Positions 24,360-36,364 of a stretch of DNA of 51,033 nucleotides are shown here, piece after piece. The translations under genes were made by a program, and so were the position numbers. The DNA is taken from contig JAGCPV010000175.1 in NCBI GenBank assembly GCA_017965475.1, positions 1 to 51,033 of the forward strand, in the 5' to 3' direction. Origin of the DNA: Prevotella sp. (GTDB lineage: Bacteria > Bacteroidota > Bacteroidia > Bacteroidales > Bacteroidaceae). Below the pieces are notes generated by a model. That model was not told the DNA's origin, ran no database searches, and was given only the letters and a program-made list of their open reading frames with translations. Positions within the stretch are counted from its first letter, which is position 1. Each line of letters starts with the position of its first letter.

Positions 24360-25355
24360 ATGAAAATACTGATCACTGGTGCAAGCGGATTTATCGGCTC
24401 ATTTATCGTGGAGGAAGCCCTTCGTCGGGGCTTCGAGACGTGGGCTGCCATGCGCAAGAGCAGTTCGAAGGCATACCTGCAGGACGAGCGCATCCATTTC
24501 ATCAAACTGAACCTCAACTCGAAGGAGCAGTTGGTGGAACAACTGAAGGGCAAGGACTTCGACTACGTGGTCCATGCAGCCGGTGTGACAAAGTGTCTGA
24601 ACAAGGCAGATTTCCATCGTATCAACACAGAAGGTACGAAGAACTTGGCAGAAGCCCTGCTCGAGGTGAAGATGCCTTTGAAGCGTTTCGTGTTTGTGAG
24701 CAGCCTCAGCGTCTTTGGTGCCATCAAAGAAAGGATGCCCTACGACGAGATTCGTGAAAGCGACACACCCCAACCCAATACTGCCTACGGGCGCAGCAAA
24801 CTGGCTGCCGAGCAGTACCTCGACTCGGTAGGGTCACGCCTACCTTATATTATATTAAGGCCAACAGGTGTGTATGGTCCGAGAGAGAAGGACTATTTCA
24901 TCATGGCCAAGAGCATCAAGCAGCATAGCGACTTCGCTGTGGGCTACCAGCGTCAGGACATTACGTTTGTATATGTCACCGATGTGGTACAGGCCATATT
25001 CCTGGCTCTTGAGAAGGGGGAGAATGGGCGCAAGTACTTCCTCTCTGATGGTGAAGTGTATCAGAGCACCACATTCAGCGACCTGATTCATGAAGAACTG
25101 GGGCGCCCTTGGTGGATTCGTATCACGGCTCCTGTATGGGTATTGCGCATCGTAACCTTCTTCGGCGAGTATGTAGGCAGGATAACCGGTAAGGTGACGG
25201 CCCTGAACAATGACAAGTACAACATCCTGAAACAACGCAACTGGCGATGCGACATCGAGCCTGCCTGCCGGGAACTGGGCTACGAGCCGAAGGTGCAGTT
25301 GAAGGAAGGGGTCAAGACAACCATCAAATGGTATAAGGATCACGGATGGCTTTAA
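24360..25355 (+). CDS. Extended short-chain dehydrogenase/epimerase, NAD(P)-dependent
   Basis: This 331-residue protein is of the extended SDR (epimerase/dehydratase) family. The Rossmann motif is ITGASGFIG (5-13), VVHAAG is the conserved strand-4 motif (70-75), and the catalytic pair is Y143/K147 in AYGRSKLAAE with SSLSVFG before it. LRPTGVYGPREKDY is the usual substrate-loop region. A hydrophobic stretch near residue 255 (TAPVWVLRIVTFFGEYVG) suggests membrane association, as in steroid/ceramide-type SDRs. It overlaps the PAP2 gene by 10 bases, so the two are translated together. A lipid head-group or sphingolipid step is plausible but unproven. Confidence 0.9.
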   Translation: MKILITGASGFIGSFIVEEALRRGFETWAAMRKSSSKAYLQDERIHFIKLNLNSKEQLVEQLKGKDFDYVVHAAGVTKCLNKADFHRINTEGTKNLAEALLEVKMPLKRFVFVSSLSVFGAIKERMPYDEIRESDTPQPNTAYGRSKLAAEQYLDSVGSRLPYIILRPTGVYGPREKDYFIMAKSIKQHSDFAVGYQRQDITFVYVTDVVQAIFLALEKGENGRKYFLSDGEVYQSTTFSDLIHEELGRPWWIRITAPVWVLRIVTFFGEYVGRITGKVTALNNDKYNILKQRNWRCDIEPACRELGYEPKVQLKEGVKTTIKWYKDHGWL

Positions 25356-26311
25356 GGAAGTATTTCGAGATAGAGAAGAAGCCGCACCAGGGACTGCTCA
25401 CCGTGGAGTGGGTGATCCTCGGCTACTGGTTGCTGACCCTACTGTTCGTGCTCTTCACCTCCACCAAGATGCAGGACTCCGAGGCTCTGATCTGGGGACG
25501 TGTGAAGGTGCTGGCCGTCATGGTGGCCATGTGGGCTGTCTATCGGATGATACCCTGCCGCTTTACCCTCCTGTGCAGGGTCACCGTTCAGTTGGCCCTG
25601 CTCTCCTGGTGGTATCCTGACACCTACGAACTAAACAGGATCCTGCCCAACCTCGACCATCTCTTCGCGGGCTACGAGCAGCAGTTGTTCGGCTGTCAGC
25701 CTGCCCTACTCTTCTCTGAGACGGTCACCAACCCCGTGTTCAGCGAGCTGATGTACTTGGGCTACGTCTCCTACTTCCCGCTGATAGCCGTCATCACGGC
25801 GTTCTTTTTCTTCTGGCGCTACGCGGAGTTCAACCGTGCCGTATTCGTCATCCTCGCCTCGTTCTTCCTCTACTATGTCATCTTTATCTTCCTGCCCGTC
25901 ACAGGACCACAGTATTACTACGAGGCTGTAGGACTTGACCAGATCGCCCAAGGTATCTTCCCCAATGTGCAGGACTACTTCGCCACCCATAACGCCCTCC
26001 CGTCCATGCCCGGCTACAGCGACGGTTTCTTCTACGACTGCGTCGCCAATGCCCATGCCACCGGCGAGCGTCCCACGGCGGCCTTCCCCAGCAGTCATGT
26101 GGGTATCACCACCATCCTGGTGTTCCTCGCCTGGCGCGCCAAGAGCCGACTCCTGTTCTACGGTCTCCTGCCCTTCTATATCCTAATGTGTCTGGCCACC
26201 GTCTATATCCGTGCGCACTACCTCATCGACGTCATCGGAGGATGGGTGAGCGCTGTCATCTTCTATATCCTCCTGCAGTCGTTCTGGACTTTGGCAAAAC
26301 GGCGGTATTGA
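25346..26311 (+). CDS. PAP2-superfamily membrane phosphatase/phosphotransferase (inositolphosphoceramide-synthase-like)
   Basis: This 321-residue polytopic protein has about six membrane segments. PAP2 motifs: FPSSHVGIT with the catalytic His251, and IRAHYLIDVIGGW with His291 and Asp295. The upstream VTGPQYYYEA resembles the GPQxY motif of AUR1/IPC-synthase-like PAP2 proteins rather than simple undecaprenyl-phosphatases. Bacteroidales make sphingolipids and inositol lipids with such enzymes, but the specific reaction cannot be read here. It shares a promoter with the overlapping SDR gene. Confidence 0.85.
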   Translation: MALRKYFEIEKKPHQGLLTVEWVILGYWLLTLLFVLFTSTKMQDSEALIWGRVKVLAVMVAMWAVYRMIPCRFTLLCRVTVQLALLSWWYPDTYELNRILPNLDHLFAGYEQQLFGCQPALLFSETVTNPVFSELMYLGYVSYFPLIAVITAFFFFWRYAEFNRAVFVILASFFLYYVIFIFLPVTGPQYYYEAVGLDQIAQGIFPNVQDYFATHNALPSMPGYSDGFFYDCVANAHATGERPTAAFPSSHVGITTILVFLAWRAKSRLLFYGLLPFYILMCLATVYIRAHYLIDVIGGWVSAVIFYILLQSFWTLAKRRY

Positions 26312-26329
26312 CATTTTTTCCACGAAAAA

Positions 26330-26361
26330 TTTGCTGGATTCGGAATTATTCCTTACCTTTG
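26330..26361 (+). promoter_or_regulatory. Promoter of greA
   Basis: TTTG at 26330-26333, a 20-base spacer, and TACCTTTG at 26354-26361, then GCACAC. Transcription would start near 26368, giving a leader of about 120 bases, unusually long for this window. Confidence 0.8.
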
Positions 26362-26400
26362 CACACAGATAAGTAAGGATACAGCATATTAGACTTAAGG

Positions 26401-26438
26401 ATTCCGACACGACAGTCACGTCGGAATTCTTTGTTTTA
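26401..26438 (+). promoter_or_regulatory. Terminator-like hairpin in the greA leader
   Basis: ATTCCGAC (26401-26408) pairs perfectly with GTCGGAAT (26420-26427) around an 11-base loop and is followed by TCTTTGTTTT. It lies 50-85 bases before the greA ATG and after the promoter, so it could act as an attenuator or give a short leader RNA. Whether the T-rich tail suffices for termination is uncertain. Confidence 0.6.
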
Positions 26439-26486
26439 TGCGTCCCAAAAGAGATGAATCAATAAAAACAATAAAGAAGAATAACT

Positions 26487-26954
26487 ATGGCTTATATGTC
26501 ACAAGAAGGCTACGACAAGCTGGTAGCCGAACTGAAACAGCTGGAGAGTGTGGAGCGTCCGAAAGCCTCCGCTGCCATTGCCGAGGCCCGCGAGAAGGGT
26601 GACCTCAGCGAGAACTCTGAGTATGATGCCGCCAAGGAGGCCCAGGCCAATCTGGAGGACAAGATCAACCGTCTGAAGATGACCATCTCCGAGGCAAAGG
26701 TTGTCGATACATCCCGTCTGAGCACCGATGCCGTGCAGATCCTTTCGAAGGTGGAGATGACGAACCTGACCAACAAGGCCAAGATGACCTACACCATCGT
26801 GAGCGAGAGCGAGGCCAACCTGCGTGAGGGTAAGATCTCCATCAAGACCCCCATCGCCCAGGGTCTGCTGAACCATAAGGTAGGCGACGAAGTGGAAGTC
26901 AGCATCCCCCGTGGTACCATCAAACTGCGTATTGACAAGATAACCGTGGGATAA
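26487..26954 (+). CDS. greA: Transcription elongation factor GreA
   Basis: GreA binds the RNA polymerase secondary channel and stimulates cleavage of backtracked transcripts. The N-terminal coiled coil carries the acidic tip in EAREKGDLSENSEYDAAKE, with the key D/E pair in DLSENSEYD. The C-terminal FKBP-like domain has the family signatures SPIAQGLLNHKVGDE-like (here TPIAQGLLNHKVGDE) and VSIPRGTIKL. 155 residues matches the family (about 158). It is preceded by a long structured leader and followed by the HIT gene after 39 bases of short repeats. Confidence 0.97.
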   Translation: MAYMSQEGYDKLVAELKQLESVERPKASAAIAEAREKGDLSENSEYDAAKEAQANLEDKINRLKMTISEAKVVDTSRLSTDAVQILSKVEMTNLTNKAKMTYTIVSESEANLREGKISIKTPIAQGLLNHKVGDEVEVSIPRGTIKLRIDKITVG

Positions 26955-26993
26955 ATTGTCAAATAGTAAATCGTCAAATAGTCAAATACTAAG
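26955..26993. repeat. 7/8-bp tandem repeat between greA and HIT gene
   Basis: The spacer divides into TGTCAAA, TAGTAAA, TCGTCAAA, TAGTCAAA, TACTAAG and then the ATG of the HIT gene. Same architecture as the other pre-start repeats, but a different unit (GTCAAAT). Confidence 0.75.
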
Positions 26994-27386
26994 ATGGATA
27001 TATTCAGTAAGATCGCTGCCGGTGAGATTCCCAGCTACAAGTGCGCCGAGAACGAGAAGTTCTACGCATTCCTCGACATCAACCCGCTCGTAAAGGGTCA
27101 TACCCTCGTGATTCCCCGTCGGGAGGTGGATTACATCTTCGACATGGAGGATGATGAGATTGCCGAGTTCCAGGTGTTTGCCAAGCAGGTGGCCAAGGCC
27201 ATCAAGGCCGCCTTCCCCTGCAAGAAAGTGGCTCAGGTCGTACTGGGTCTGGAAGTACCTCACGCACACATCCACCTCATCCCCATGCAGAAAGAGGGTG
27301 ACGTCGATTTCCGTCGTGAGCCATTGAAACTCTCCGAGGAAGAATTCAAGGAGATCGCCCGTAAAATCAATGATGAGTTTGTCTGA
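26994..27386 (+). CDS. HIT-family nucleotide-binding protein
   Basis: This 130-residue protein is a histidine-triad hydrolase/transferase of the HINT branch, cleaving nucleoside phosphoramidates or similar bonds. IFSKIAAGEIPSYK and LDINPLVKGHTLVIPRR are classic N-terminal features, and the triad HAHIHLIPM uses His90, 92 and 94. Length is typical. Its last five codons (NDEFV, stop) form the left arm of a perfect palindrome shared with the convergent manC gene. Cotranscription with greA is likely. The physiological substrate is unknown. Confidence 0.93.
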   Translation: MDIFSKIAAGEIPSYKCAENEKFYAFLDINPLVKGHTLVIPRREVDYIFDMEDDEIAEFQVFAKQVAKAIKAAFPCKKVAQVVLGLEVPHAHIHLIPMQKEGDVDFRREPLKLSEEEFKEIARKINDEFV

Positions 27387-27402
27387 TCAGACAAACTCAT
27401 CA
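27371..27402. terminator. Perfect 32-bp palindrome joining two convergent genes
   Basis: TGATGAGTTTGTCTGA at 27371-27386 is the exact reverse complement of 27387-27402. The centre is the junction between the stop codons of the HIT gene (+) and manC (-), so both proteins end in DEFV. The mRNA hairpin (16-bp arms less the loop) could stabilise or terminate both transcripts. No T-run follows on either strand, so intrinsic termination is not certain. Confidence 0.7.
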
Positions 27403-28481
27403 CCGTATTTGATCTGTGCCTCGTTGGCATATTTCTTCACCAACGACGAGGAGTCACCCTTCTTACAGATCATCAACACATTGTCTTGTTCCACCACGAT
27501 ATAGCCATCCAGACCACTGAACACACCCAGACGGTCCTTTGGCAGTTTGATGATATTATTCCGGCAGTCCTCCATCTCCACGTGGGAATCGAGCACCACA
27601 TTATCATTCTCAACCTTACTCATCGCCTCATAGATGGCGTGCCACGTACCCATATCGGCCCAGCCGAAGTCGCACTTCATCACAAACACGTCACGGCTCT
27701 GCTCTAGGATCGCATAGTCGAGCGACAGGTTCGGATAACGGGGATAGTTCGCCTCCACATAAGCCAACTCCTCCTCATCGGTATAATTGGGATTGACAAC
27801 GTTCAGGTTACGCAGCACTGTGGGGAACACGCCCTTGAATGTCTCTATCAGATGACGGGCATTGGAGATGAAGATACCTGTGTTCCAGTAGAACTCACCG
27901 CTCTCCATGAACATACGGGCAAAGTCGCGCTCCGGCTTCTCCGTAAACGACTTCACCTGATACACCTCAGGCTTACAACTCAGGTCGCCCAACTGGATAT
28001 AGCCATAGCCTGGCTCCGGTCTCGTGGGTTTGACGCCCATGGCCAACAGCACATCATTCTCCGCCACATAGCCAAGTCCCACAGTGATGCTGTGGTAGAA
28101 GGACTGTTCGTTGAGCACCAACTGGTCCGAAGGGGTAATGATGATGTTGGCATCAGGATCACGCCGCAGGATCCGCATGTTGGCCCACGCCACACTGGGT
28201 GCGGTGTTCCTGTGTATCGGTTCCTGCATGATATTCTTCTCAGGCAGTTCTGGCAGTTGGTCTTTTACCAGCTGGAAGTATTCCTTGCATGTACATATAT
28301 ATATATTCTCCTTCGGCAGAATCCTCGCGAAGCGCTCGAAAGTTGTCTGTAACATGGTCTTTCCCGTTCCAAAGAAATCCATAAACTGCTTGGGATATTC
28401 TTTCCTGCTGGCAGGCCAAAGCCTCTGACCACGTCCCCCTGCGAGGATGACACAGAAATTATTCTTCTCGGTTATTTCCAT
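27387..28481 (-). CDS. manC: Mannose-1-phosphate guanylyltransferase
   Basis: The enzyme makes GDP-mannose from mannose-1-phosphate and GTP for glycan synthesis. Sequence shows VILAGGRGQRLWPASRKEYPKQF (the nucleotide-binding signature), TPSDQLV, SFTEKPERDFA and FYWNTGIFI, then DFGWADMGTW and a short beta-helix part. At 364 residues it is the single-domain form without a phosphomannose isomerase domain. The start at 28481 (MEITEKNN) is preferred; the frame is open to 28655 but that part runs across the tRNA gene and its promoter. It converges on the HIT gene with no intergenic base. Confidence 0.95.
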   Translation of the reverse strand: MEITEKNNFCVILAGGRGQRLWPASRKEYPKQFMDFFGTGKTMLQTTFERFARILPKENIYICTCKEYFQLVKDQLPELPEKNIMQEPIHRNTAPSVAWANMRILRRDPDANIIITPSDQLVLNEQSFYHSITVGLGYVAENDVLLAMGVKPTRPEPGYGYIQLGDLSCKPEVYQVKSFTEKPERDFARMFMESGEFYWNTGIFISNARHLIETFKGVFPTVLRNLNVVNPNYTDEEELAYVEANYPRYPNLSLDYAILEQSRDVFVMKCDFGWADMGTWHAIYEAMSKVENDNVVLDSHVEMEDCRNNIIKLPKDRLGVFSGLDGYIVVEQDNVLMICKKGDSSSLVKKYANEAQIKYGDEFV

Positions 28482-28569
28482 GGAAATATGATTAGTCTTA
28501 ATATCTGTGTGCGAAGTTAAGAAGAAAACACGACATAGACAAATATTTTTAAGTTTTTTATCATAAACC

Positions 28570-28600
28570 TTTGCCGTTTCATTTTTTTGTATTACCTTTG
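28570..28600 (+). promoter_or_regulatory. Promoter of tRNA-Leu
   Basis: TTTG at 28570-28573, a 19-base spacer, TACCTTTG at 28593-28600. The mature tRNA begins 15 bases after the -7 box, so only a very short 5' leader is expected. Confidence 0.82.
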
Positions 28601-28614
28601 CACCCGCTTTAGGA

Positions 28615-28696
28615 GCCCAGATGGCGGAATCGGTAGACGCGCTGGTCTCAAACACCAGTGGGGCAACCCGTGCCGGTTCGACCCCGGCTCTGGGTA
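28615..28696 (+). tRNA. tRNA-Leu (anticodon CAA)
   Basis: A cloverleaf folds from the sequence. Acceptor arms are GCCCAGA (28615-28621) and TCTGGGT (28689-28695, one G-T pair); the anticodon stem CTGGT/ACCAG encloses CTCAAAC, giving anticodon CAA. A class II variable arm (GGGCAACCC-like) and the T arm GCCGG-TTCGACC-CCGGC follow. The 3' CCA is not encoded (ACAAG follows). It is a single gene with its own promoter and terminator. Confidence 0.95.
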
Positions 28697-28722
28697 CAAG
28701 ATCAAGGATCCTCAGAAAGCGA

Positions 28723-28760
28723 AGTGCTGCAAGCGAAAACTTGCAGCACTCTTTTTTTAT
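28723..28760 (+). terminator. Intrinsic terminator of tRNA-Leu
   Basis: AGTGCTGCAAG (28723-28733) pairs perfectly with CTTGCAGCACT (28740-28750) around CGAAAA, followed by CTTTTTTT. The T-run overlaps the stop codon of the convergent GH9 gene at 28757. Confidence 0.93.
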
Positions 28761-31123
28761 CTGATGGCGTAGAGATAGCCGAGGAGAGCCATCTTACCGC
28801 GCATGGTCTCACGGGGCGTGAACTCACCGTTGACCCAGAAGTAGCGTTGGTTGAAATAGGACTCCTGACGGGGCCAGCCATTATCCCAAGCCGGATAACA
28901 GTACTTCAGGATCACGCGGGCATCACCGCCATTGTGACCAGGCGACCAGGTCTCTGTACCATTGAAGGGTGTCTGTCCGGGATGACACTCGGGGGCGCCG
29001 TCGTTACGGCCTGTGGTGTAACAATCGGTGATATGACGCTCACCCAGTCCTGTCATCTCCACGACATTCGCGGGATTACGACCGAGACTCCAACTGGCCT
29101 CCGTAAACATCACATGCTCCAGTTCCTTCTTACGGTTCTTATCAGCGATATAGTGTGCCAACATCACGAGTTGGAGGTTCTGCGACACCTGCCAACGGCT
29201 GTCATTGGCGCTACGGCGCGAGGGGCGCTGGGCCATGTGAGAGATGTTATAGGCCTCTGCCTGAGCATGGATGCTGGACTTGAGGCTCTGATAGAGATCG
29301 GCATAGTGACGAGGCTGCGGACAGGTCAGGTAGGCAGCAGCCGCCCAGATCTGACAGAAGGGCACGATGTTCTGGTTGTCCTTATGCATGACACCCACAC
29401 CAAAGAATCCATGGTCGGTCTTACTGAAAATGGGTGACTGCGGACCCTTGATCATACTCTCCTCTGCAAAGATCTTCTCCCATTGCTCATCACCTGTGAG
29501 GTTATAGAGAAAGGCAGCGGCCATCTGACGGAAGTCACGACCCCGCATCTGCATACTACCGATATCCTGCAGGTCGTCGAGCTGCTGATCCTCCTGTCTG
29601 GAGGCGAAGCGGAAGGCCTTGATGGCCTCGTCGGTGTAATACTGCCTCAACGAGTCGTTCCGCTGCAGACGGAAAGCCTCGGCGGTGATGGCACAGTTGG
29701 CGGCATTAGCCCAGGCTGCCATCGTGGTACAGCCAGCCTGGAACATCACACTCCAGCTGATATCAGGATTAGTGACACCCTGTGAATAAGCCTCACCATC
29801 ACGGATGCTGAGGAAGAAGTCCACCTCGTTACGGGCCTCATCGATGATATCGGGAATACCGTTACCACTCTCGCGGATGCCGAGGTTATCATCCGACAGT
29901 CTGCCACCAGAGAGGATATAGGGCAACAGCATGTCATAGATATTGCTGACATGAGCAATGTGCCGGTCCCAGTCGAAGGCGTCGGAATGGCCACCTCTCA
30001 CCTCAATGTTCACTGGGTTACCGGCCAGACGGTGCTGCCAGAAGCGCGAGGCGAGGGCCGGCTTGAAATGGGGCTCATCCCACACATCGGTATGCAGGTC
30101 GCGCCACTCCTGACAGAAGGGATGGAAATCGGTCTTATAGACGGTAAGTCCCTTGGGATCGGTCTCGGGGATAAACTGCGGCTGACGGGGAACAGGCCAT
30201 ACGTTCTCAGGATCCTTCGGCTCACCGAGACGCATGTAATAGTAGCCGCGCACCGAATAGCGGAAAGGCTGATAATAGACATCGGAGGCGATGTCAAAAT
30301 CCATCGAACAACCCACATCCTCAACGACCAGACGATAACGCCCGGGGACTGCGCCCTTGAAGTCGATGTTCCACACATCCGTACCGACGAGGCTCTTCTC
30401 ACCTGCTTCCTGACTGGCATCAGCGGCCTTCTTCCAGAACTTCACGGTTCCCACATTCGACTTTTTTCCAGTCTTCACATTATATATATATACCTTACGG
30501 CCTTCCCATTCCTTGTAATCGCGCTGTCCACCGTCGCCCAGCCACTGATAGAGGTCAGCGGCATGGATCTGCTCAGCAGGCGAGTAGCCGATGATGTTCA
30601 CATGCACAGCCTCCGACTGATTGTTCCAGATATCGAAACGGATGGAGAGAGACTTCTTGTCGGCTCCGATGCCCTTAGGGATGCTGACGGTATAAGTGCA
30701 ACCCTGCTTCATCGCCTTCGGCAACTGGAGGAAGAGCCAGTGGTCGTTCTCGCTCGTCAAGGTATGATCCGTGTTCATGGGCTTTGACTTGCGCCACACG
30801 TTCAAGGGCTGCAGGGTGCCGAAGGTCTTGTCGTCGCTGGAACTGACCTGCCACAGACCAGCCTTCTGGGCCTCACCCACCTTTAACCGTTCGCCAAAGA
30901 CCAGAAGTGTATCATCACCCTCGGCAAAGGAATGACCTAAGTATGCACTGGGGCCCGTGCCGTCGTCACGGTAGTGTACCTCACCGTCACGGAACTGTAC
31001 CATGAGGTAGTTCCTGTCAATCACCTTCAGTCCAAGGACCTTTGTTGCAGAAGCGGGAAGGGCAGTCAGGAGAAGCGTGCCTGCCACCATCGTCTTGAAT
31101 AGTTTTGAGGTCATTTTATTCAT
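28757..31123 (-). CDS. GH9-family glycoside hydrolase with N-terminal Ig-like domain
   Basis: This 788-residue secreted enzyme has a signal peptide (TMVAGTLLLTALPASA) with no lipobox. An N-terminal beta region is followed by a CelD_N-type Ig-like domain (AVHVNIIGYSPAEQIHAADL, GTVKFWKKA) and an (alpha/alpha)6 GH9 domain from about residue 290. The catalytic base region is RGGHSDAFDWDRHI (Asp381, Asp384), matching the family's GGxxDAGD. Near the C terminus come WSLGRNPANVVEMTGLGERH and FTPRETMRGKMALLGYL, where the acid glutamate (767 or 772) probably lies. GH9 enzymes of this layout cut beta-glucans or remove glucosyl/glucosaminyl units. It is divergent from malQ, sharing an intergenic region with two palindromes. 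Confidence 0.88.
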   Translation of the reverse strand: MNKMTSKLFKTMVAGTLLLTALPASATKVLGLKVIDRNYLMVQFRDGEVHYRDDGTGPSAYLGHSFAEGDDTLLVFGERLKVGEAQKAGLWQVSSSDDKTFGTLQPLNVWRKSKPMNTDHTLTSENDHWLFLQLPKAMKQGCTYTVSIPKGIGADKKSLSIRFDIWNNQSEAVHVNIIGYSPAEQIHAADLYQWLGDGGQRDYKEWEGRKVYIYNVKTGKKSNVGTVKFWKKAADASQEAGEKSLVGTDVWNIDFKGAVPGRYRLVVEDVGCSMDFDIASDVYYQPFRYSVRGYYYMRLGEPKDPENVWPVPRQPQFIPETDPKGLTVYKTDFHPFCQEWRDLHTDVWDEPHFKPALASRFWQHRLAGNPVNIEVRGGHSDAFDWDRHIAHVSNIYDMLLPYILSGGRLSDDNLGIRESGNGIPDIIDEARNEVDFFLSIRDGEAYSQGVTNPDISWSVMFQAGCTTMAAWANAANCAITAEAFRLQRNDSLRQYYTDEAIKAFRFASRQEDQQLDDLQDIGSMQMRGRDFRQMAAAFLYNLTGDEQWEKIFAEESMIKGPQSPIFSKTDHGFFGVGVMHKDNQNIVPFCQIWAAAAYLTCPQPRHYADLYQSLKSSIHAQAEAYNISHMAQRPSRRSANDSRWQVSQNLQLVMLAHYIADKNRKKELEHVMFTEASWSLGRNPANVVEMTGLGERHITDCYTTGRNDGAPECHPGQTPFNGTETWSPGHNGGDARVILKYCYPAWDNGWPRQESYFNQRYFWVNGEFTPRETMRGKMALLGYLYAIR

Positions 31124-31141
31124 ATTTTGTTAGTCTGGCGA

Positions 31142-31149
31142 CAAAGGTA
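31142..31149 (-). promoter_or_regulatory. Bacteroidetes -7 box for the GH9 gene
   Basis: TACCTTTG on the minus strand lies 18 bases before the GH9 ATG, so the leader would be about a dozen bases. No clear -33 partner; activator dependence is possible, given the palindromes 40-80 bases upstream. Confidence 0.7.
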
Positions 31150-31189
31150 CGCTTTTTTTTTGACTTTGGGCATAAAGATCAGAAAAAAT

Positions 31190-31204
31190 GTGCAACTGTT
31201 GCAC
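31190..31204. promoter_or_regulatory. Palindrome GTGCAACTGTTGCAC (possible operator)
   Basis: A perfect 7+1+7 inverted repeat between divergent GH9 and malQ, ten bases from the second palindrome. It shares the TGCAA...TTGCA half-sites of that site but has a T spacer in place of the ACGT core. Confidence 0.55.
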
Positions 31205-31214
31205 GACCACGGAC

Positions 31215-31230
31215 ATGCAAACGTTTGCAT
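31215..31230. promoter_or_regulatory. Perfect palindrome ATGCAAACGTTTGCAT (LacI-type operator)
   Basis: A 16-bp perfect palindrome with the central AAACGTTT typical of LacI/GalR-family operators. It is about 65 bases upstream of the GH9 -7 box and 55 upstream of the malQ -7 box, so one regulator could control both. A 12-of-14 match to its core occurs at 48815-48828 before the SusR-like gene. No LacI-family gene is in the window. Confidence 0.65.
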
Positions 31231-31283
31231 CGATAATCCTTCAATAACACGCCCTCAGGAAAACAACGAATGGGATTATTTCG

Positions 31284-31291
31284 TAACTTTG
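31284..31291 (+). promoter_or_regulatory. Bacteroidetes -7 box for malQ-susB
   Basis: TAACTTTG followed by CC, 26 bases before the malQ ATG. No TTTG at the usual -33 spacing, which would fit an activated promoter. Confidence 0.7.
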
Positions 31292-31316
31292 CCAAAAATA
31301 ACTAAAACCATTTGAT

Positions 31317-36271
<4,955 letters not shown>

Positions 36272-36294
36272 GCACATGAGGTACAAGAGAATAA

Positions 36295-36325
36295 AAGCCG
36301 AGCTCTTCACAGAGCCCGGCTTTTT
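36295..36325. terminator. Bidirectional terminator between susB and the GH3 gene
   Basis: AAGCCG-A-GCTC pairs with GAGC-C-CGGCTT with one mismatch, a 6-base loop, and TTTTT after it. The minus strand also gives a T-rich tail (CTTTTATT), so it can end both the malQ-susB transcript and the beta-glucan operon transcript. Confidence 0.85.
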
Positions 36326-36364
36326 ACGTTTACTTACGATTAAAAACTACTAAATTATAAATGA

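Noticed and set aside
28520..28540. Possible -7 box AATATTTG for manC on the minus strand
   Set aside because: One mismatch in the conserved TA and no -33 partner; the AT-rich gap makes chance matches likely.
28615..28655. Upstream extension of manC to 28655
   Set aside because: The extension would cross the tRNA gene and its promoter, and the added residues have no family similarity.
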